DNA from: Jeotgalibacillus sp. ET6 | Lineage (GTDB): Bacteria; Bacillota; Bacilli; Bacillales; Jeotgalibacillaceae | DNA: 53,957 nucleotides | Direction: 5' to 3' | Assembly: GCF_029667115.1 (NCBI RefSeq) | Contig: NZ_JARUIU010000014.1 | Location: 1-53,957, forward strand | Shown here: piece by piece, positions 20,429 through 29,568 of the stretch | Position numbering within the stretch: the stretch's first letter is position 1 | Layout: every line of letters begins with the position of its first letter | Notes under the pieces: generated by a model | Databases searched by the model: none | Told to the model about the DNA's origin: nothing | Seen by the model: the letters and a program-made list of their open reading frames with translations, nothing else | Position numbers and translations under genes: made by a program

Positions 20429-20977
20429 TTATTCCCTATTATATAACAGATTAAGCCACTTTTTTATCTTTTTTGCAAAAAAAGATTGTTTATTTTTCAA
20501 AAATTGGATAAATGGCTGAAAAGGTCTTGTCAAAATCTTTCCGATTACCAAGAAAATTCGACATATTCCGGAAAAGAGTGTTTGAAAAATGGCCCGTATT
20601 AATTTAACTATCCAAAAAATCGGAGTGAAGATCAAAGCCCCAATGATCAGCGTCAGCATCCGCACAATCCACTTCACGATCCGGTCGATAAACGAAAGGA
20701 TCGCGACAAATGATTTTTTAATTAATGCTTCGTAGCCTGCAAATCCGCAAATGATGGAGAGCAGTACGTAAAATCTCCACTCTCCTCCATTGACGTTAAA
20801 CAATAGCAGGAAAACGAGTAAAGCTTGTACACACCAAAAAACGCCATCTGTCAGCCACCTGAGTCCGCCTGTTTTTCTTCGAACAATATACCGGTCGTAG
20901 AGTGTCAGGTTCAGACCGATCACCAGGCCGGCTGCCAGCATCGTCGACATGACCTGAAGCTGAAGATCCAGAATCAT
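20429..20977 (-). CDS. yabQ: Sporulation membrane protein YabQ
   Basis: Needed for spore cortex formation in B. subtilis. 182 residues with about four to five hydrophobic segments, starting DLQLQVMSTMLAAGLVIGLN and a conserved DxYRxxxR-like segment (LYDRYIVRRK). Its ATG overlaps the yabP stop by 4 bp, so the two are coupled. C-terminal part is basic. Slightly shorter than the B. subtilis protein. Family assignment rests on context plus the N-terminal pattern. Confidence 0.88.
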   Translation of the reverse strand: MILDLQLQVMSTMLAAGLVIGLNLTLYDRYIVRRKTGGLRWLTDGVFWCVQALLVFLLLFNVNGGEWRFYVLLSIICGFAGYEALIKKSFVAILSFIDRIVKWIVRMLTLIIGALIFTPIFWIVKLIRAIFQTLFSGICRIFLVIGKILTRPFQPFIQFLKNKQSFFAKKIKKWLNLLYNRE

Positions 20978-21267
20978 CGAAACAGCTTACTGAACAGCCC
21001 TTTCGCTTCCTGCGGGCCTGGTTCATCAATATAAAGTAAGTCGTCAATTTTTCCTTTTAAAGAAACATGACCTTTGTCTACATCAAGATTCACCATCTGC
21101 AGATTTTTTCCCTTGATTGATAAGAACCCTTGCACCGTTTCAAGTAAAAATTCCTCATTATCAAAGCTCTCCACTTGTCTTACCCCAGTGATTGAAAGAG
21201 TCTGCCTCTTGCTCATTATAATTTCATGCTCGGGCTTATCCACCCTCGGTTCCATTGAATAAGACAC
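20974..21267 (-). CDS. yabP: Sporulation protein YabP
   Basis: Small protein required for spore cortex assembly with YabQ. 97 residues from the chosen GTG at 21267, which has GGTGGATGG upstream and aligns with the start of B. subtilis YabP relative to the shared VDKPEHEI and VRQVESFDNEEFLLET segments. Alternative starts are GTG 21276 and ATG 21255. Ends GLFSKLFR as in the family. Preceded by yabO. In B. subtilis it is made in the mother cell under SigE; no SigE promoter was identified here. Confidence 0.93.
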   Translation of the reverse strand: MSYSMEPRVDKPEHEIIMSKRQTLSITGVRQVESFDNEEFLLETVQGFLSIKGKNLQMVNLDVDKGHVSLKGKIDDLLYIDEPGPQEAKGLFSKLFR

Positions 21268-21358
21268 TCCATCCACCCCGCTTTTAAGTTCAAACTGTTA
21301 CTTAGCACATTTTATGCGCGGTTGACGGGATGTATGACGCTCATTCGGAATTCTTTTT

Positions 21359-21625
21359 TTATTCAGCAGATCCGACTTTTTCTTCTTTGAGAATGGTGTA
21401 CATCATCGCTGCTTCTTCTTTGCGGGTTGTTTCCTGGAGGCGGTCAACGGAAACCATTACGACCCGCTGTCCAAAACGAATCATCATTTCGTCCCCGGGT
21501 TTCACTGTTGAGCTTGCTTTTGCAGGCTGGCCGTTTACTAAAATACGCCCCTGATCTGCCACTTCTTTAGCAAGCGTTCTGCGTTTAATTAATCGGGATA
21601 CTTTTAAAAATTTATCTACTCTCAT
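21359..21625 (-). CDS. yabO: S4-domain protein RqcP (YabO)
   Basis: Hsp15-like RNA-binding protein; in B. subtilis RqcP acts with RqcH to add alanine tails to nascent chains on stalled 50S subunits. 88 residues; the S4 domain spans MRVDKFLKVSRLIKRRTLAK and ILVNGQPAKASSTVKPGDEM. Start ATG has GCAGGGGA upstream. It follows yabN by 15 bp. Confidence 0.93.
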   Translation of the reverse strand: MRVDKFLKVSRLIKRRTLAKEVADQGRILVNGQPAKASSTVKPGDEMMIRFGQRVVMVSVDRLQETTRKEEAAMMYTILKEEKVGSAE

Positions 21626-21640
21626 TTTTTCCCCTGCTTT

Positions 21641-23104
21641 CTATAACCCTAGATTTTTCGCTTCTTTCCAGTACTCGTCTAGCTCAGCTAAAGTATAGGA
21701 ATTAAATGTTCTGCCTGATTCGAGAACTTTTTTTTCAACGAAAGAAAATCTGGAAATAAATTTTTGATTTGCACTCACCAGCGCCTCTTCAGGATAGATG
21801 TCGTGGAAGCGGGATACATTGACCAGGGCAAAAAGGACATCCCCGAATTCTTTAAAACTCGCTTCTTTGTTTCCATTCGCTACCTCTTCCTGAAACTCCT
21901 GCCACTCTTCTTCAAGTTTATCCCAGGCACCTGAGCGGTCATCCCAGTCAAACCCTGCTTTAGCTGCTGCTTTTTGCAGTTCAACCGCCTGCATAAGTGC
22001 CGGCATTCCAGAGCCTTTGCCTTTTAAAAGAGATGGAGCTTCCTGCTGCGTGCCTTTTTCCTGCTGTTTGATGGAATGCCAATTTGATCTGACATCATCA
22101 GCCGTTTTGGCTTCTATGTCTCCGAATACATGCGGATGACGACGGATCATTTTTTCTGTAAGCGTTCGGATGACATCCTGAATCGTAAAGTACCCGTCGT
22201 CCTCTCCAATTTGAGCATGCAGCATCACCTGCAGCAGCACATCACCAAGCTCTTCTGTGATATGATCAATATCTTTTTGATCTATCGCTTCCAACAACTC
22301 GTATGCTTCCTCAATTAAGTGTTTCTTTAATGATTCATGCGTTTGCTCACGGTCCCATGGACAACCATCCGGACTTCTTAGAACCGCAATGATCTGGCGA
22401 AGCTTGAAGAATTCTCCATAGGTTTGCTCCTCTTTCACCGGTGCAACATAAAGACTCGTTAAATTGCTCAGTTCCATGCCATGATCGAGTTCATACAGCG
22501 GGACTGTTTTTACATTCTGACTGCTGCTCCCTGCTGCTGTTACGATCGTTACCGGATAGTCGTCCGGGTATTTTTCCATTAACGTCAGTTTTACTTCAGA
22601 CGCCATAAAGGCATCGTACACCTGACCGATGATGATGTGCTGATCCATATGGAGGTCGTCCGATTTTAACGCGGTGCCGTCAAGCAGCTGAAATCCTTCA
22701 ATGGGGTCGATGCCGACTGCGGTGAACAGCGGATCCAGAAAACTTTGTCCTCCAAGCACCTCTACTGTCAGTACGCCTTGTTTTTGCAAATCGAGTAAAA
22801 GCTGAACCGTCTGCTCAGCTACAAAAGGATGACCCGGCACCGCATAAAGCACCGGCTCATTTTGCGCTTCTTCCACGAGGCGGTTGACGATGTCCTTATA
22901 CACTTCCTCAAATTGATCATGAGCCTCATACACATGGTCAAATGACGAAAAACGGACTCCCTCTGCTAAGAGATCATTAATGACAGGATGATCCATCGTC
23001 CTCGCCATCACTATTCCTGCGTTTGTCAGCTTTTTATAGATACCCAGGGGCAATTGATCCAGATCTCCTGCTCCCAGTCCGATAATCGTAATTGGATTTG
23101 GCAT
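21641..23104 (-). CDS. yabN: Tetrapyrrole methylase-like/MazG NTP pyrophosphohydrolase fusion
   Basis: Two-domain protein of 487 residues. The N-terminal ~225 residues resemble SAM-dependent tetrapyrrole (CbiF-like) methylases (ITIIGLGAGDLDQLPLG; YAVPGHPFVAE). The C-terminal half is MazG, with EELGDVLLQVMLHAQIG and the metal-binding EExxE/ExxD pattern in two repeats, expected to hydrolyse (d)NTPs. The ATG at 23104 has GGAG nine bases upstream. The role of the methylase-like part in B. subtilis is unknown to me. Confidence 0.94.
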   Translation of the reverse strand: MPNPITIIGLGAGDLDQLPLGIYKKLTNAGIVMARTMDHPVINDLLAEGVRFSSFDHVYEAHDQFEEVYKDIVNRLVEEAQNEPVLYAVPGHPFVAEQTVQLLLDLQKQGVLTVEVLGGQSFLDPLFTAVGIDPIEGFQLLDGTALKSDDLHMDQHIIIGQVYDAFMASEVKLTLMEKYPDDYPVTIVTAAGSSSQNVKTVPLYELDHGMELSNLTSLYVAPVKEEQTYGEFFKLRQIIAVLRSPDGCPWDREQTHESLKKHLIEEAYELLEAIDQKDIDHITEELGDVLLQVMLHAQIGEDDGYFTIQDVIRTLTEKMIRRHPHVFGDIEAKTADDVRSNWHSIKQQEKGTQQEAPSLLKGKGSGMPALMQAVELQKAAAKAGFDWDDRSGAWDKLEEEWQEFQEEVANGNKEASFKEFGDVLFALVNVSRFHDIYPEEALVSANQKFISRFSFVEKKVLESGRTFNSYTLAELDEYWKEAKNLGL

Positions 23105-23138
23105 ATGCACTGTCTCCTTCTTTTAAAAAAGTTCTATT

Positions 23139-24722
23139 TTACGGCAGGGGACCAAAAACTCGTTCAAGCTTGCTGCCGAGCGGGATTTGCCGAACTTCCG
23201 CTGCAGTAAAAAGTCCCTTCCTCCATACAATTTTGAAAAACAGCCAGACTCCCGCTGATACAGTAATCAGGCAGGCGAGGGAGGCCATTGACCGGCTTCC
23301 TGTCCAATCTAAAGGCAGAAGCAGGATAAGTTGAATTCCGGCAGACATGCCAGCCAGACCTGCGATGAGCCTTTTATAAAATACAGGGTACAATAAAGGA
23401 CCTACACGTCTGCGAATTTGCCGGATCACGACTGTCATGACAAACACCAAAGAAAGAACGGTTGCAGCCGATGCTCCAAGCGTCCCAAAGGACGGGATGA
23501 GCAGCTGATTAAGTCCGTATTTAATGACTAAGCTTAAAACAATCGACCAGGCGGCTACATGCACGTCGCCCATCCCCTGCAAAATAGCACTAATCGTTAA
23601 AATAACCGATGCAAGCAGGACGGATACCATATAAAGCGCCAGCACCCGGGAACCTTCCGCATCCTGAAAAAGCATCGTATTGAGCGGCTGAATAATATTT
23701 ATCAATCCCGCAGCAGCTGCAGCTCCAAATAACAGACCCACTTTAACCGACAGTCTCGCCTGCTCCTTCACTTCTTCTGTCCTTTTCGACTCATAGGCAG
23801 ATGCAATAATTGGGACAATGGCAAGAGAGAGTGAGGTCGCCACCACCACACCCATTTGCAGCATCGGCTGTCCTCTGTCATAGATGCCCTTCAATCCCTT
23901 AGCGGCTTGTTCTCCGATTCCGCTTTGAACCAGCAAAGAATAGACATTTAGAGCGTCCATCAGCTGATACAGCACCAGCATCATGCTGCCCATGCCAATG
24001 GCTGTGCCCGTTACAGTAAGCTGACGGATGATGCTTCGATCGCTTTTTTGAAAACCAATCCATTTAAAAGAGCTCCAGCTGACCCCTTGCTTACGCAGAA
24101 AGAACAGAAGAACAAAAACACCTGTCGCAGCTCCAGCCAGGGATCCGAGGACCGCCGCTTTTCCTATCGTATATAAAGAGGCTTCCATTGCCATCAAAAT
24201 GATCGATAATCCTAAAATAAACAGGACCCGGACAAGCTGTTCCGCCGTTTGCGAGAAGGCCGGCGGCACCATATAATAGTTTGCTTGAAACCACCCTTTT
24301 GACACGGATAACAGAGGCATGAGCAAAAAAGGGTAGCTCATGAAAGCAATCAGCCCAGACAGCAAAGGATCGCCCATCCATCCTGCAATCAGCCCTGCGC
24401 CGGCACGAAGCAGTGTAAAAAAAACAAGCCCGACTAACGTTAAATAAAGAAAAGAGATGTGGATCACACGCTGCACTTCACCTGGAGACGAGCGTTCCCG
24501 CCGCTCTGCGATCATTTTCGATATCATAACAGGAAATGCATATGTACACAAAGCAAGCAAAATGCCGTAAAACGGATAAACCTGCTGAAAAATATAAAAA
24601 CCGGTGTCACCTACAATATTTTGAAAGGGCACGCGATATAAAGCACTTAGTATTTTCGTGAAAATGGCTGCCAGCGTTAAAATGGCCGCTCCTTTCATCA
24701 TATCGCTTGAAGAATGATTCAT
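23139..24722 (-). CDS. yabM: MOP-superfamily flippase (YabM/SpoVB family)
   Basis: Polytopic membrane protein of about 527 residues with some 14 hydrophobic segments, of the polysaccharide exporter/MurJ-SpoVB superfamily that flips lipid-linked saccharides. N-terminal MMKGAAILTLAAIFTKILSALYRVPFQN is characteristic. Position between spoVT and yabN matches B. subtilis yabM; the paralogue SpoVB lies elsewhere there. Start unclear: ATG 24722 is chosen, while the GTG at 24734 has AAAGG only two bases away. Substrate not known. Confidence 0.88.
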   Translation of the reverse strand: MNHSSSDMMKGAAILTLAAIFTKILSALYRVPFQNIVGDTGFYIFQQVYPFYGILLALCTYAFPVMISKMIAERRERSSPGEVQRVIHISFLYLTLVGLVFFTLLRAGAGLIAGWMGDPLLSGLIAFMSYPFLLMPLLSVSKGWFQANYYMVPPAFSQTAEQLVRVLFILGLSIILMAMEASLYTIGKAAVLGSLAGAATGVFVLLFFLRKQGVSWSSFKWIGFQKSDRSIIRQLTVTGTAIGMGSMMLVLYQLMDALNVYSLLVQSGIGEQAAKGLKGIYDRGQPMLQMGVVVATSLSLAIVPIIASAYESKRTEEVKEQARLSVKVGLLFGAAAAAGLINIIQPLNTMLFQDAEGSRVLALYMVSVLLASVILTISAILQGMGDVHVAAWSIVLSLVIKYGLNQLLIPSFGTLGASAATVLSLVFVMTVVIRQIRRRVGPLLYPVFYKRLIAGLAGMSAGIQLILLLPLDWTGSRSMASLACLITVSAGVWLFFKIVWRKGLFTAAEVRQIPLGSKLERVFGPLP

Positions 24723-24837
24723 TCTCGTGGCCACTGCCTTTCTGTTTCAATTCCCATACCGTTCATTATACCAAAATCCGTGAATATTGTCGTTTACCAG
24801 AAATCGCCTCTTCAAGCGGATCCACCCTTAACACAAC

Positions 24838-24868
24838 AAAAAAAGCACAATGAAATCTGTGCTTTTTG
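24838..24868 (-). terminator. Terminator after spoVT
   Basis: Minus-strand AAAAAGCACA / TGTGCTTTTTTT stem-loop with a T run, between spoVT and yabM. Confidence 0.85.
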
Positions 24869-24904
24869 GTACACGCATACCTGCTTTTTCATAAAGGGTT
24901 TGCT

Positions 24905-25441
24905 TTAGTTTTCCATCTGACGACCGAGGAAGCTTGCGGCTGTCTCAGAGGATTTCTTTTCAACTTCTCCAAGAGTTCCTTCTTTAGAGAAGATAATCAC
25001 CGCACCGATCGGATCTCCTGACGAAACAATCGGAGCAATGGCATAAGATGCCGATTCTTCATCCTGATGTTCGATTACGGCAAGCTTTGTTTGTTTTTCA
25101 GACAAAATGCTTTTGCGAGCAGACATGACTTCTTCGATTCCTGTTCCAATCCGACGATTCAGGTACTCTTTTTTCGATACACCTGAAATGGCCACAACAT
25201 TATCGCGGTCACAAATCAAAACCGGGTGACCCAGGCTGTCATGCAGCGCCTCTGCATATTCTTTCGCAAAATTGCCTAATTCATTAATAGGTGAATATTT
25301 CTTTAAGATGACTTCTCCTTCGCGGTCGACAAAAATTTCGAGGGGATCTCCTTCTCTAATGCGAAGCGTTCTTCTAATTTCTTTCGGGATAACCACCCGT
25401 CCTAAGTCGTCAATCCGTCTGACGATTCCAGTTGCTTTCAT
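24905..25441 (-). CDS. spoVT: Stage V sporulation regulator SpoVT
   Basis: AbrB-type transition regulator acting in the forespore on SigG-dependent genes. 178 residues, the B. subtilis length. Swapped-hairpin DNA-binding domain at 1-50 (MKATGIVRRIDDLGRVVIPK), then a GAF-like domain (about 56-178) that may bind a small ligand. The ATG at 25441 has AGAGG eight bases upstream; the longer frame to 25495 starts upstream of that site. Preceded by a SigG-like promoter. Confidence 0.97.
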   Translation of the reverse strand: MKATGIVRRIDDLGRVVIPKEIRRTLRIREGDPLEIFVDREGEVILKKYSPINELGNFAKEYAEALHDSLGHPVLICDRDNVVAISGVSKKEYLNRRIGTGIEEVMSARKSILSEKQTKLAVIEHQDEESASYAIAPIVSSGDPIGAVIIFSKEGTLGEVEKKSSETAASFLGRQMEN

Positions 25442-25508
25442 ACATGGTGCCTCTCTTCCTCTTAGCGAATTTTGATTGTCCTTTATTCCACTCATTGGTA
25501 CTTGCTGT

Positions 25509-25537
25509 TAGTATTAAATAAACGGACAAATTTATAC
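25509..25537 (-). promoter_or_regulatory. spoVT promoter, SigG-like
   Basis: Minus-strand GTATA (25533-25537), 17-nt spacer, AATACTA (25509-25515), close to the SigG consensus gHATR-N17/18-CATHHTA. Fits known SigG control of spoVT. Confidence 0.65.
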
Positions 25538-25639
25538 CGGTTCCACACAATTTCTCCAAAAAAAGTATTTCTTTCGGGGTAAAACAAATTGTGCAGTATC
25601 GCCTATTATTTCCAATAACTCGAAACTTAAAACATAAAG

Positions 25640-25850
25640 AAAGAGCTTGAGACAAAAGTGTCTCAAGCTCTTTGACCGGTTCGGCTGCGCTTCATGCGGA
25701 CGCTTTCCGCATGGACGGCGCTTGGCCTCTCAAGGCCTTTGCCCTGGTAGTCTCAAGCAACCGTCGAATCCTGCAGGAGTCGCCACCTTCCGCTCCGCTC
25801 AATCCTCGTTTTTAAACTTTTTTGAGTTTAGTCCCAGCCTCTATATGACC
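25640..25850. repeat. GGCTGGGACA-type hairpin repeat, copy 2 (with mfd terminator)
   Basis: A 15-bp perfect stem AAAGAGCTTGAGACA (25640-25654) / TGTCTCAAGCTCTTT (25659-25673) is followed by GACCGGTTCGGCTGCGCTTC and a GC-rich tail with inner hairpins (CATGCGG/CCGCATG; GGCCT/AGGCC) and GGAGTCGCCACCTTCCGCTCC. On the minus strand the stem ends in CTTTCTTTAT and sits behind mfd as a terminator. Longer than copy 1 by a middle insert. Confidence 0.75.
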
Positions 25851-25871
25851 AATAGTAGCAATACTCCTCAT

Positions 25872-28800
25872 TTAAGCTGTTTCTTTTATCGCTTCCGGCA
25901 GACGGCAGATTATGTCGTGAATCATATTCACCCATTGATCCGGTTTTTTATTACGAAGCTGTAGACTGACGGTTAACTTGTTGTCATTCATGCCGAGTCC
26001 TACATCTCTGCCATGGCGATTGCCGATCTCAAACGCTTTTGCTCCATCAATCTGGGCAGTCCCTGCTTCACTTATTTCAAGCTTCACAGACTCCTTTGTC
26101 TGATGGATGGCCTCTAAACCAATTAACTGGCCGTAGGCTTTAATTTCTGCGATTTGAAACAAGGTATGAACCTCTGTGGGATAATCTCCAAACCGGTCAA
26201 TCATTTCATCTTTTAACTCTGATACTTCGTCCACTGTAGAAGCGCCTCTGAATTTTTTGTACATCTCTATCTTTTGATGGCCATCCGGAATATACGAGGA
26301 CGGAATGTAGGCGTCCTGCTTTACATCCAGATCAAGCTCCACTGCTGGTTTTTGACGCTTTTCTTCATGAGAGAAAGCAGGAAGCTGCTCTTTACGCTCC
26401 TCGATTGCTTCTTTCAGCATTTGAGAATACAAGTCAAACCCAACAGAATCGATAAATCCGTGCTGCTGAGAGCCAAGCAGATTGCCAGCTCCCCTAATGG
26501 TCAGGTCACGCATGGCTATTTTAAATCCGGAACCAAGCTCCGTGAACTCTTTAATGGATTGAAGACGTTTTTCCGCCACTTCAGTGAGCACTTTATCTTT
26601 GCGATACGTAAAATACGAATAGGCAACCCGATTGGAACGGCCGACTCGTCCGCGAAGCTGATAAAGCTGTGACAGTCCCATTCGATCCGCATCAAATACA
26701 ATTAGTGTATTTACGTTTGGAATGTCGACGCCTGTTTCAATAATGGTTGTAGTCACCAGCACATCATATTCTCCCTCGAGAAACTGAAGGATGACAGACT
26801 CAAGCTCCGTTTCCGTCATTTGACCGTGTGCAACGGCAACTCTGGCATCTGGGACAAGCGTTTGGATTTCATCCGCTTTTTTCGTGATATCCTCAACCCG
26901 GTTGTATAGGAAGTAAATTTGACCGTCTCTGGCAAGCTCACGCTCTATGGCTTCGCGAATCAGCGGCCCGTTATATTCCATTACATAGGTTTGCACTGGG
27001 AACCTGTTTTCCGGTGGTGTTTCGATAACTGATAAGTCCCGTACGCCGAGCATCGACATATGAAGGGTACGCGGAATTGGAGTCGCCGTCAGTGTTAACA
27101 CATCGATATTCGTTTTCAGCTGTTTGATTTTCTCTTTGTGCGTTACGCCAAAACGCTGCTCTTCATCGATAATCAGCAGTCCGATATCACGATACTTAAT
27201 ATCCTTAGAAAGCAAGCGGTGTGTCCCAACTACTACATCTATAGTTCCTGCCTGCAGCCCTTTCATGGTTTCCTGCTGCTGCTTTCGTGTTCTAAAACGG
27301 CTTAACAGCCCAATATTAATCGGAAAATCCTGCATTCTCTCCATCATCGTTTCATAATGCTGCTGGGCAAGAATCGTCGTTGGAACGAGGATAGCCACTT
27401 GTTTGCCATCCATTATCGCTTTAAACGCTGCACGGATTGCGACTTCTGTTTTCCCATATCCAACATCTCCGCACAACAGCCTGTCCATCGGACGCTCTCT
27501 TTGCATATCTTTTTTGATTTCTTCAATTGATCGCAGCTGATCGTCCGTTTCCTGATAAGGGAAAGCCGATTCAAATTCCTGCTGCTCATTTGTATCTTCT
27601 GTAAACGCATAGCCTTTTGCCGTTTCGCGTTCAGCATACAGCTTGATCAAATCGTCTGCAATATCTGCCACTGAAGACTGAACCTTGCTTTTTACTCTCT
27701 TCCATTCCGTACCGCCGAGTTTATACAGCTTAGGTTCTTTTCCTTCAGAACCTACGTACTTTTGGACAAGCTCTATTTGATCAACCGGAACATAGAGCTG
27801 ATCATTTCCCTGGTAGCGGACGTTTAAATAGTCCTTGTGAAGGCCATTAATTTCAAGTGTTTCAATCCCCAGATACTTTCCGATCCCGTGATTTACGTGA
27901 ACGACATAGTCGCCTACCTTCAGTTCGGAATAGCTTTTAATCCGTTCCGCATTTGAAAGCTTTTGCTGGCGCTTTTTCTTTCTGGTTTTCTGTCTGAAAA
28001 GCTCTTCTTCTGTCATGACTGCAAGCTTATGCATGGGCAGTTCGAAGCCTGACTGAAGAGTGCCGCTGACAATTTGCACTGCTTGCGGAATCAGCGGCTG
28101 ACCATCTTGAACAATCGCTGCGTCAATTTCATAATCAGCGAGCACCCGCTCAAACTTCTGCAGCCGCTGGCCATCCGGAGCAAGCAGGACAACCGTATAC
28201 TTACTGTTCTTCCAACGTTCCAGCTCTGCTTTTAACACATGCATCTGCCCATGAAAGCTTTGCATTGGCTTACAGGAGAACGTATGAATCTTTTTAGGAT
28301 GAATAATCGGAATTTGACGGGTGAACAACGAAAAGTACACTTTTTTCAGATTGCTTTTTGCAAGAATCTGAGCAAGACTATGGGAAACGGATACATCATG
28401 CAGAATCTTTCCCTCTTCAAGCAAAGAAACATACCAATCCATTTCTTCTTTTTCTAATGTCTCATCCATTTCATAAATCCTGCTTATTTCATCAAATAGC
28501 ACTAAGCCGTCATCAGGCATGTAATCTAGCAAACTGGCTTCTTCTTCATAGGCCAGAGAATGATATTTAAATAATTCATCCGGCTTTTGACCATTCTTAA
28601 GCATACCCGCTTCATACTCGACCTGCTCTGCCATCGCTTCCTGAATAGAAGGTTTTTTCACCTTTTTCAAGCTGGCTTTTAACCGGGCCGATAATTCAGC
28701 TGCCACACGCTGCAGATCCTCTTTTTCCATAATGACCTCAGTCGCCGGACCAATTGTTACATCATCGAGGTTTTTAATTGAACGCTGATCCTCTGCAGAA

Positions 28801-29420
28801 AACGTTCGGATCGAGTCAATTTCTGTATCAAATAACTCAATTCGGACAGGATCAGGCGAAGTTAATGGGTAAATATCGATTATTCCTCCGCGAACACTGA
28901 ATTCCCCGGGACGCCCGACCATATCAGCTCGCTCGTAGCCCATTTTTAATAGCGCAGAAAGAGTAGAGTTCACTTCAATTTCATTTCCCAGAGACAACGT
29001 AAACTGGCTCATTGTCCACTTGTTTTTCGGAGGAACAATCTTACGAAGACCCGCCATCGGCACAATGTACAGCCCCGTGCCTTTTGCAGCGAGATGATTC
29101 ATCGCATCCAGCCGCTGTGCGAGAAGCTCCGGACTGGCAATACTCATCTCTGCAGCAATCAATTCATTCGCAGGATATAAGAAGACCTCATCCTCAGCGA
29201 TAAACTGAAGCATATCCTCATACAAACGCTGCGCCTGAAGTAAATTATGCGTCACGACCATCACAGGCCGGTTCAGCTCCTTAAACGCCCCCGCCATAAA
29301 CGAACTTCGAGCCGACCCCGACAAACCGGAAATCAGCTGCTCACGTGCACCCGTATCTATATCATCAATCACAGACCTTATCTCAGAATCATTCAACAAC
29401 CCACTCAACAAAGCACTCAA
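25872..29420 (-). CDS. mfd: Transcription-repair coupling factor Mfd
   Basis: Removes RNA polymerase stalled at lesions and recruits UvrA. 1182 residues. UvrB-like N-terminal part (GLSGSARSSF), RNA polymerase-interacting domain (about 490-570, KVGDYVVHVNHGIGKYLGI), RecG-like helicase motor with Walker A DVGYGKTE and DEEQ box IIDEEQRFGV, and C-terminal TRCF domain. I set the start at a TTG (29420) with AGGAGGAGAGG upstream: it gives the B. subtilis length and leaves the upstream repeats outside; the frame extends to 29501 only by running through a repeat unit. Confidence 0.97.
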   Translation of the reverse strand: MSALLSGLLNDSEIRSVIDDIDTGAREQLISGLSGSARSSFMAGAFKELNRPVMVVTHNLLQAQRLYEDMLQFIAEDEVFLYPANELIAAEMSIASPELLAQRLDAMNHLAAKGTGLYIVPMAGLRKIVPPKNKWTMSQFTLSLGNEIEVNSTLSALLKMGYERADMVGRPGEFSVRGGIIDIYPLTSPDPVRIELFDTEIDSIRTFSAEDQRSIKNLDDVTIGPATEVIMEKEDLQRVAAELSARLKASLKKVKKPSIQEAMAEQVEYEAGMLKNGQKPDELFKYHSLAYEEEASLLDYMPDDGLVLFDEISRIYEMDETLEKEEMDWYVSLLEEGKILHDVSVSHSLAQILAKSNLKKVYFSLFTRQIPIIHPKKIHTFSCKPMQSFHGQMHVLKAELERWKNSKYTVVLLAPDGQRLQKFERVLADYEIDAAIVQDGQPLIPQAVQIVSGTLQSGFELPMHKLAVMTEEELFRQKTRKKKRQQKLSNAERIKSYSELKVGDYVVHVNHGIGKYLGIETLEINGLHKDYLNVRYQGNDQLYVPVDQIELVQKYVGSEGKEPKLYKLGGTEWKRVKSKVQSSVADIADDLIKLYAERETAKGYAFTEDTNEQQEFESAFPYQETDDQLRSIEEIKKDMQRERPMDRLLCGDVGYGKTEVAIRAAFKAIMDGKQVAILVPTTILAQQHYETMMERMQDFPINIGLLSRFRTRKQQQETMKGLQAGTIDVVVGTHRLLSKDIKYRDIGLLIIDEEQRFGVTHKEKIKQLKTNIDVLTLTATPIPRTLHMSMLGVRDLSVIETPPENRFPVQTYVMEYNGPLIREAIERELARDGQIYFLYNRVEDITKKADEIQTLVPDARVAVAHGQMTETELESVILQFLEGEYDVLVTTTIIETGVDIPNVNTLIVFDADRMGLSQLYQLRGRVGRSNRVAYSYFTYRKDKVLTEVAEKRLQSIKEFTELGSGFKIAMRDLTIRGAGNLLGSQQHGFIDSVGFDLYSQMLKEAIEERKEQLPAFSHEEKRQKPAVELDLDVKQDAYIPSSYIPDGHQKIEMYKKFRGASTVDEVSELKDEMIDRFGDYPTEVHTLFQIAEIKAYGQLIGLEAIHQTKESVKLEISEAGTAQIDGAKAFEIGNRHGRDVGLGMNDNKLTVSLQLRNKKPDQWVNMIHDIICRLPEAIKETA

Positions 29421-29441
29421 AAAGCCTCTCCTCCTATTAAT

Positions 29442-29563
29442 AAAAGCGTAAGGCGCTCGTTCAGCTCCGACAAGCATAAGGCGCGGTGGCCAAGCAGGCA
29501 TGAACTTTGCCTGCTGGGACAGCGTGACTTATGACCTCGAGGAGCTAGCGCCTGAAGCTGGAT
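29442..29563. repeat. Palindromic tandem repeat, locus 1, unit A
   Basis: Imperfect palindrome with nested stems: GGCGCT (29452-29457)/AGCGCC (29547-29552), AGCTCC (29463-29468)/GGAGCT (29541-29546), CATAAG (29475-29480)/CTTATG (29528-29533), and inner AGCAGGCA (29493-29500)/TGCCTGCT (29508-29515). Conserved single-strand parts: GACAAG and ACCTCGAG. Related to units B, D and E, with different but still paired outer and inner stems. Confidence 0.9.
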
Positions 29564-29568
29564 AATAT

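Larger units (their letters stand above)
25442..25871. other. spoVT-mfd intergenic region
   Basis: 430 bases holding the spoVT promoter (25509-25537) and one full copy of the hairpin repeat (25640-25850), whose hairpin also serves as mfd terminator. No gene. Confidence 0.7.

Noticed and set aside
20429-21625. A novel operon in the yabO-yabP-yabQ group
   Set aside because: The three proteins match the conserved Bacillus sporulation/RQC order.
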